Source of the DNA: Erodium maritimum
Lineage: Eukaryota; Streptophyta; Magnoliopsida; Geraniales; Geraniaceae
DNA length: 64,000 bases
Direction: 5' to 3'
NCBI GenBank assembly: GCA_963921825.1
Contig: OY997588.1
Coordinates: forward strand, 60,086,803-60,150,802
Positions 56,825 through 64,000 of this stretch are shown here, piece after piece. Positions within the stretch are counted from its first letter, which is position 1, and every line of letters begins with the position of its first letter. The notes below the pieces were generated by a model. That model was not told where the DNA came from and did not search any database. It worked only from the letters and a program-made list of their open reading frames with translations. Position numbers and translations under genes: made by a program.

Positions 56825-58380
56825 TTGATCTACAACAGATAAAATTCAATCAGTAAACTGAATAAATTTTATGAAGATCAAGCTTAAACACCAACAATTG
56901 ATTCTAAAACTTTAGAATCTGTAACCAAGATCCTTGATTCACTCGATTAAGCTGAACTAATGTTCACCACTTAATAGAGCTATGTAGGTAGGACTCCATC
57001 CAATCACATACAATGTGACTCTTGGCTAGGGTATGTACATATGTACACGACTTACCCTATCTGTTACCCTAGCTCAACCTCAGGCTGAGAATCGTAGTCG
57101 GGTCCACCAATTTTCAACTATGGCCCGTCACTATGTAGGTGCTCCGCTAATGCGCACGACACCCACATATGTCGTCCAAACCTACTACCCCGCTTTCCCA
57201 TGGATGCTCCGCTAATGCGCACGACACCCATAGGACGGGGAGGTAGTAAGGTGTTGACAATTGGGAGGTATCAGACATGACCCGTTTTTACTTGTCCGGT
57301 TGTGTTTAAAACTTTGACACATCCTAGATGCGATGAGCACATCAACTACATTCCAAATGCAATGATGCCTCAAATTACATCCAATGTAATTCTTCCTTCG
57401 AACCCGTCAACTACATCCAATGTAATGACGATTCTAAGGGCTCACACACAAGGATTAAAATTCCAATTTTATCTTTGCATGTGAGGTGATATGCTCGGTA
57501 AATAAAGTTAAGCATGCAATTCTAAAACACATAGAATTAATCATGCATAAAATAAACCAAGCATAAAGCGATAAATATGCACATAATAGCCCCCTAAACT
57601 AACTCCCACTAGCTTCTTGAGCTCCATCGACTCCAAGCCGATGCCAACACCCGAAAAGCCACCAAATGACCTTTTCGCCCTTTCTTCATCTTGAGTAAAA
57701 TATTACAATTTAATACACGACTCTCAGGTCGGGAATAAATAAATATTACAAACAAGTGGTTCGACAACCACACCTTGAAAGAATAATTACACGTTAACTC
57801 TAACGGCTCGTAGGCCGTGAAAAGCGATAAATAATTAAATCGAGCTCGGGGCTATTATGTACACCATGCCAACATCACATCACACATCGTGTTATCAAAC
57901 AAGCATGTTATCAAACATCATGTGATTTTCCGGTTTTAATCAATAGCCAAGTTTCGAAATTTTTTGATGCTCGGTTTATCGAAACCGTTCAAAAATGAAA
58001 CTTTTGAACATTTGATCTTCGAGTTCGTCATGACGGTTCCAAACTCGTCATAACTAACAAAACGGTTTAGCCTTGGCATATCAACCATCCAATGGTCATG
58101 CTTAGCCTAGCTCCGTCCAACGGAGCCCCGTTCGGTCTCGGTTTCGGCTCCCCGAGAGTCCCGCTCCCGAGACCCGAAAAATCAAACTTTTTTCAAAATT
58201 TCCAGATTTGAAATAATTTTCAAAAATTCATTTTACATGTATTAAATCCATAAACAATAATTTAAAACATGTTATCAAACAATTTAGCAAAACAACATGC
58301 CAAAAACGAAACTTTCAAGCAAAACCGAAACTTTGAACACCGTCTTGTGAATCCCGAAGGTAGCACAGCTCTGAAACCAC
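56825..58380 (-). repeat. Copia-1 leader with primer site, array copy 1
   Basis: The primer site TGGTTTCAGAGC (58368-58379, minus) has one mismatch to the initiator-Met TGGTATCAGAGC and lies next to the middle LTR. The leader is long, about 1.5 kb. It includes two CTCCGCTAATGCGCACGACA phrases near 57141 and 57204, the palindromes TCACAT..ATGTGA (57004) and ATTACAT-CCA-ATGTAAT (57374), and a GC-rich block CGTCCAACGGAGCCCCG near 58114. Confidence 0.85.
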
Positions 58381-60066
58381 TGTTGGGTCTCAAGGTAGGG
58401 TTGGAGATGAACCAACTCGCAGCGGAAAATCAAGGAAAACCAAGAGACGATTAAAACCATGAAACAACTAACAAAGAATGGATTCACAAGAGAAAAATTC
58501 AGCACTAGTTCTTACCAAAACAAGAACACCGGGTAACGAATGATTGGCTTGAGTCTCCAAGACGCCTACGTATCCACATGGGAATCAAAGCCACGTAGTT
58601 CTTCTCTTTGAGGACTCAAGAACACAAAAATGGAGGTGGGAGCTTGCCAAACCCGAAATTGCAAGGGAAGGGAGAGAGAAGTTGTGTTTCCTATTCTTGT
58701 CTTGTGTTTGTTATGTTGAAAAAAGATGACTTAAACATAACAAAACCCATACTTGTCCAACTAAAGGCATGGGACAAGTATGGTGTCAAGTAAGGTGTAA
58801 ATAGGACAAAGTATGGCAAGACAAGATTGGGTTAGGTGGTGAATCACCAACACCTTAATCTTTGTCTTGCTTACTTAGTACTAATTAATCAAGACTTGAT
58901 TAATTAGTTCCATGGGCCTTGGTTGCATGGCCTTTCATGGGCCTCTTGGAACATGGTCCGTGGCCATTTCCAACGAGGTCTCGTGATTCGCTCATCGCCT
59001 CCAAGCCTTCCATACCGGAAATGTCCAACATTATCCGACGCGATCATTCCCAAGACTCCAAGCCTTGTCTTGATCCGTAAAGTCCTATTCACTTACGGGC
59101 ACATAACACAAACCCAATTTTGATCATGTCCCGAGACAACTCCCTTTTGTCCATTCTCCATAAATGTGTCAATGAGTTTCATCCTCCGGTGTGACCCTTA
59201 GGTTTATGCATGTCAATAGATCAACGTAAAATCCCATTTTACTTGATCCTATTTGAGTGGCAACTAACGAGACTTTAGTATTGCCTGACACTGCATAACG
59301 AATCGACCCTGTCGATTCTAACCTTTCCGTCATCCCTGTCATTATCCTTTTATCTCCGATATCCTGATTGAGATAAGGCATAGAGCCGTCATCCTTATTA
59401 TTCTCAATCACCGTTCCTTGATATGTGAGATGACTGAAGATATGATACCCAGTATCATGTGCATGGCCATGCTATTCTTTCAGTCACTCTCGATCAAGCG
59501 GCCGAGAACCGATATCTTTCCCATACCTCAGTATGAGGGATAAATCCCTTAGCCGCCTTTCGTGTCACTCATGTAGCCCGTCCCCAAGCCAATCCTGGCC
59601 GTTATGGAAGCCCTGTTACGGACAACGTTAGGCTCAGGTCAAACTCAGTTGTTGACTACATAGCGATCACAAAGACTCCTTGGTCTAAGGATACATGACA
59701 AGCTACGACACTGAATATGTTCATGACTTAATCTATGGCACATATTCAGGGCGGGTCGTCCAATATCATGTCCCACATGATATCTATGATCAGACTCCGG
59801 AATCCCATTCCTATGACTAATAGAACGTAAGCCATAAAGAGCCATCTTTCATACTAGTCGCTTCTAGTGAAGCTTTGTTGACTAGGGACCCATCGAGTGT
59901 GATCTATCTCGATCTATGGTTCTATTCGCATGGTGGGCATAGATCAGAGCACACATCGATATATTACTCCAACACATAAGTAATATAAAGTCGCTTTAAT
60001 TTTATTGCTAACGATGATATATACATTTGGACATTTAGGATTGAACTACAGGCACTAAGACTAACA
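58381..60066 (-). repeat. Copia-1 LTR, array copy 2 (shared middle LTR)
   Basis: 1,686 bp with the same termini and palindrome (58881-58907) as copy 1. It is followed on the left by a primer site (belonging to unit 1) and on the right by a purine tract (belonging to unit 2). It therefore serves as 5' LTR for one unit and 3' LTR for the next. Confidence 0.95.
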
Positions 60067-63000
60067 ATCTCCCACTTGCCCTAGTTCCAATCTAAACTCC
60101 AATATGTCCCCATCGACTTTACATGTCTAACATGTTCAGGCAGCGACACTGCCTTAGTCAAAGGGTTGGCTATGTTATCATCTGTTGCAATATAGGTTAT
60201 CTTCACTTCACCTCAGTTCAGTATTAATCTGATGAGGTGGATACGCCACAGTACATGTTTGGATTTGTTATACGATCTAGGCTTTTAGCTTGCGCAATGG
60301 CCCTTGTGTTGTCGCAAGATGGATTCACCGGGCTGGATGGGTTTTTAATTACACCCAGCCCTGCCATAAATTTCCAAATCCACATAGCCTCCTTAGCTGC
60401 CTCTGCAGCATCCATGTACTCGGCCTCTGTCGTAGATTCGGCAATGATATCTTGCTTTACGCTCTCCCAGCTAAAGCTCTTCCATTCAGCGTAAACACAT
60501 ATCCTGATTGACTTCTAAAGTCATCTGGATTTGTCTTGGAAAACTAGCGTCTACTTATCCTTCGGCGACTAGTTCAGCATCATCTTTCCCCCGGGTTAGA
60601 ATGATGTCTACTGGTACAACATAAGGCTTACGAGACGTCTGGTTTCATACATGTCATGGCATATATGATCGATCCTGCCCCCAGGCGCATAGGATTTTCA
60701 TCATCCTTTTCAGCTCATCAGGTGTCTTAGGACACTAAGTCTTGCTGAGATGAATGTCATGACTAGTGGGTAAGAGTTCTTTCTTTGAATCGAGCATTAA
60801 GAACCTACTCAATGCCTTGTTCACATAGGTTCCCTGACTTAAATCCAAGACCCTCTTGGTGCGATCTCTACATATCTTAATCCCTAAGATATAAGAAGCA
60901 TCGCCTAAGTCATTTATTGAAAAACACTTCCTCAACCAAGCTTTAGTCTCGTGCAAGGTTGGGATGTCGTTTTCAATGAGAACCAGAAAGGTAATCTTGC
61001 TCCCACTAGCCTTCTTATAAACGCAAGATTCATCCTCGTTCTTGATTAAGCCAAATCCAATTACAGCTTCATCAAAACGAAGGATCCAACTCCGAGAAGT
61101 TCGTTTCAATCCATAAATGGATTTCAACAACTTATAAATTTTTCCTTTATTCTTCGGATCGTCAAAACCTTTGGGCCGAGACATACAAACGTACTCAGTC
61201 AAATTTCCATTTAGGAAAGCGGTTTTGACATCCACTTGCCACATCTCGTAATTATAATACGCAGTTATGTCAAGAAGAATTTGGATCGATTTTGACCATA
61301 GCCACTAAGGAGAAGGTTTCCTCATAGTCAATCCATGCCTATAACCTTTCTCCACCAGTTGAGCTTTGTAGGTCAGAGGGTTGCCGTCCATGTCCATCTT
61401 CACCTTGAAGATCCATTTGCATCCGATGGTCCTCCCACCATTGATGGGATCAACCGGTTCCCAGACTCGGTTGTCCGACATAGATTGCATTTCCTCCCTC
61501 ATGGCTCCCAGCCATAACTCGGAGTTGGGCCCATCCACGACTTCCTGAAAGGTGGCTGGATCATCGTGATCCACCATGACTTCATTGTCACCTCCGGATA
61601 CCATATCTTGGAGGTGGAAGATTGATCCTTTCAAATCATCTTGGACCTTCCGGAATTGTAACAGGAATTGGTTCTTACTCTACGACAATCTCTGACTCCT
61701 TTCTACTGGGTTGTCAATTGGTTTAGACAGATCTGTACCATCCTGAATTTCTTCGAGATGCACAGTCCTTCCAATGACGTCTTTGGAAACAAAACTTCTT
61801 TTCCATAAAGACCCCACCCCAAGCGACGAACACCATGTTCTCACTAGGATTGTAGAAATAGTATCCCCTTGTTTCTTTGGGACACCACACGAAGGTGCAT
61901 ATCTCAGATCTTGGTTCGAACTTAGTTGAAACCAAATGTTTCACATAAGACTCGCAACCACAAATCTTTAGGAAGGACAAAGCGGGCATCATCCCGTACC
62001 ATTTTAAAATAGTATCCCTTCCACACCCTTCGTCGAAGCCCGATTCACTATGAATGCGGTCGTCTCTAGAGCATAATCCCAGAAAGAGATTGGGAGATCA
62101 GTCCAACTAATAATGGAACGGATCATTGTCTAACAATGTCCGATTTCTCCGTTTGGCTACACCTTTCATCTACAGTGTCCCAGGAGGAGTCCATTCCAAA
62201 AGGATCCCATTCTCTTTTAGATGATCTAATAACTCTGTGGTCAAGTATTTTCCACCTCGATCCAATCGAAGTGCCTTAATACTTTTGTCGAGCTGGTTTT
62301 CTACTTTAGTCTTAAACTCTTTGAATTTATCAACAGCTTCAGACTTATGTCTCAGCGAATAGACATAACCATATTTACTGTAATCATCAGTAAATGTGAT
62401 AAAGTAGCTAAAACCCCTCCTGGCAAGTGAACTTATTGGTCTACACACATTCGAGTGTATCAGCCCCAATAATTCACCCGCCCTTTCATCGCGATCGATA
62501 AAAGGGCACTTTAGTCATTTTTCCCATCAAACAAACCTTGCACCTATCGATCGAATGGAATTCGAATGAACTTGAAAGTCCGCACTTCTGAAGTGCTGAT
62601 AGGTGCTTTTTGTCTATGCGACCTAAATGATAGTGCCTTAACAGAGTTAGGTTTAAATCGTTGGATTTAGACTTCTTGGTATTAACAGAATAAATAGAAC
62701 TTGAGGCATTGTTACCCATATCTAATATGTACAATCCTCCAACCAAGTCAGTACCGGTATAAAACATATCATTGCATAGAACATTGAAAACTCCATTTCC
62801 AATATTAACATTATATCCTTCCTTGTCAAACACGGATACAAATATAATATTCCTACTAAAAGTAGGTATGAAATATACATTATACAGTACTAAGACAAGG
62901 CCTCTTGGCAAAACAAGACTCATGGATCCTACAGCAGTTGCCACAACTGTGAGGTCCACTTCGTGCTTTCCAAACCTCTCCTACTTTCAGCCACCATATA

Positions 63001-63104
63001 TAAGTGCATGTGTGAGATTCAGTCCTGGTATCTAATACCCATGAATCTTTGGAAGTAGAGAGATGTAGCTCTATAGAGTTAATACCGGATGAAGGCACGG
63101 TCCC
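60067..63104 (-). pseudogene. Copia-1 pol, array copy 2
   Basis: Identical by eye to copy 1 through pol and protease (frames 60224-60415, 60735-61244, 61305-61634, 61723-61992, 62170-62469, 62486-62959, 62880-63098), including the same stops, the DTR protease motif and the missing RT YVDD. The shared lesions show that duplication followed decay. Confidence 0.85.
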
Positions 63105-64000
63105 ACCGCCCTTCCTTAGATCATCCAGGTTTCCTGATGAAGGCGCAGTCCTACTGTCCTTCTTCAGATCATCCAGGCTATTTGATGAAGGCGCAGTCCC
63201 ACTGCCCTTCTTCAGATCAGCCGTGAACTTCCTGTAATCCCGGTTCCAATGACCAGGCTATTGGCAGTAGAAGCAGACATTCTCAGGTGTCTCATCTTTC
63301 CTGCCAAGTGCGCATGGGCCCCGCCCTTGCCACTTCCAATTCCCTTGTTGACCATCAGAATATCCTTGGATCCCAGATCCCTGATATATTCTTCTCAGCA
63401 ATTAATGACACATCATGTAACTCTGATATGGTCTTAGAGATAGCCTTGTCAAGGACATATTCTTCGCGTTCAGACTTGAGGACTATCCTCAAAATTCTGT
63501 ACCAGTCCAAATAGTTTGTCCCATTTAGATTGACCCTGTCAAGAATGGTTTTTAATGACAAACTATTAATGTTCGCTGAATTTGCCATTTGATCTACAAC
63601 AGATAAAATTCAATCAGTAAACTGAATAAATTTTATGAAGATCAAGCTTAAACACCAACAATTGATTCTAAAACTTTAGAATCTGTAACCAAGATCCTTG
63701 ATTCACTCGATTAAGCTGAACTAATGTTCACCACTTAATAGAGCTATGTAGGTAGGACTTCATCCAATCACATACAATGTGACTCTTGGCTAGGGTATGT
63801 ACATATGTACACGACTTACCCTATCTGTTACCCTAGCTCAACCTCAGGCTGAGAATCGTAGTCGGGTCCACCAATTTTCAACTATGGCCCGTCACTATGT
63901 AGGTGCTCCGCTAATGCGCACGACACCCACATATGTCGTCCAAACCTACTACCCCGCTTTCCCATGGATGCTCCGCTAATGCGCACGACACCCATAGGAC
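63105..64000 (-). pseudogene. Copia-1 gag and start of leader, array copy 2 (cut by window edge)
   Basis: The frame 63355-63588 repeats the shortened gag, with DKAI where copy 1 has DKAV. Beyond 63588 leader sequence continues to the window end. Three quarters of the leader and any closing LTR lie outside. Confidence 0.8.

Larger units (their letters stand above)
51617..64000 (-). mobile_element. Tandem copia-1 array: LTR-internal-LTR-internal, 6,764-bp period
   Basis: Every base of 51617-57236 has its partner 6,764 bp to the right, to the window end. Four single-base differences were found by eye: 51628/58392, 52703/59467, 56677/63441 and 56996/63760. The whole 51617-60066 segment is a complete defective element on the minus strand (5' LTR at right). 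The second internal region begins at 60067 and shares the middle LTR. The right end is outside the window. Confidence 0.95.

Noticed and set aside
1..64000. tRNA, rRNA or microRNA genes
   Set aside because: No tRNA cloverleaf, rRNA segment or convincing microRNA precursor was recognised. The hairpin at 9745-9830 is better explained as part of a transposable element.

Overview
This window is plant nuclear DNA, from a flowering plant and probably a eudicot. The evidence is Ty1/copia and Ty3/gypsy retrotransposons with initiator-Met tRNA primer sites, plant LINE fragments with DUF4283-like and zf-RVT-like regions, MITEs, a plant-type F-box/FBA gene and a plant-type armadillo-repeat gene. Species cannot be named from the sequence. 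Only two genes look intact: an intronless ARM-repeat gene (16511-17932, +) and an F-box/FBA gene (18721-20049, -). They lie tail to tail in a gene island at about 16-20 kb. Almost everything else is transposable-element sequence, mostly decayed and often nested.

Layout. 1-1254 is unassigned. 1255-9588 is a mosaic of one copia family, called copia-1 here: a + strand pol end, an LTR and a second leader; a LINE fragment; a - strand gag/protease copy; and LTR pieces in inverted orientation. 9625-9994 is a fold-back element between TA microsatellites. 10521-10911 is a tandem dimer. 11.5-15.8 kb holds GC-rich relics that look like LINE ORF1 without ORF2. After the gene island come a MITE (20505-20840), a candidate Helitron (21032-25614, -) with exon-like captures including an ABC-ATPase exon, a PIF/Harbinger-like element (26194-27689, TTA target duplication), and a second fold-back element (27971-29013).

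29556-49547 is a nested stack. An old copia (copia-3, -) is split by a chromovirus-like Ty3/gypsy element (31920-44081, -). That element's left LTR is split by a copia-1 solo LTR (35029-36716, target duplication CGTTG). A second copia-1 solo LTR (45712-47398, target duplication GTCCT) sits in copia-3. The gypsy left LTR carries a 56/58-bp minisatellite.

50.4-51.6 kb is a + strand gypsy gag relic. It is cut at 51617 by the most striking feature: a head-to-tail LTR-internal-LTR-internal array of copia-1 with a 6,764-bp period. It runs off the right end, its copies differ at only four positions that I found, and they share the same coding lesions. Functionally the window is two host genes in a sea of retroelements. 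None of the transposons appears able to encode its own complete machinery.
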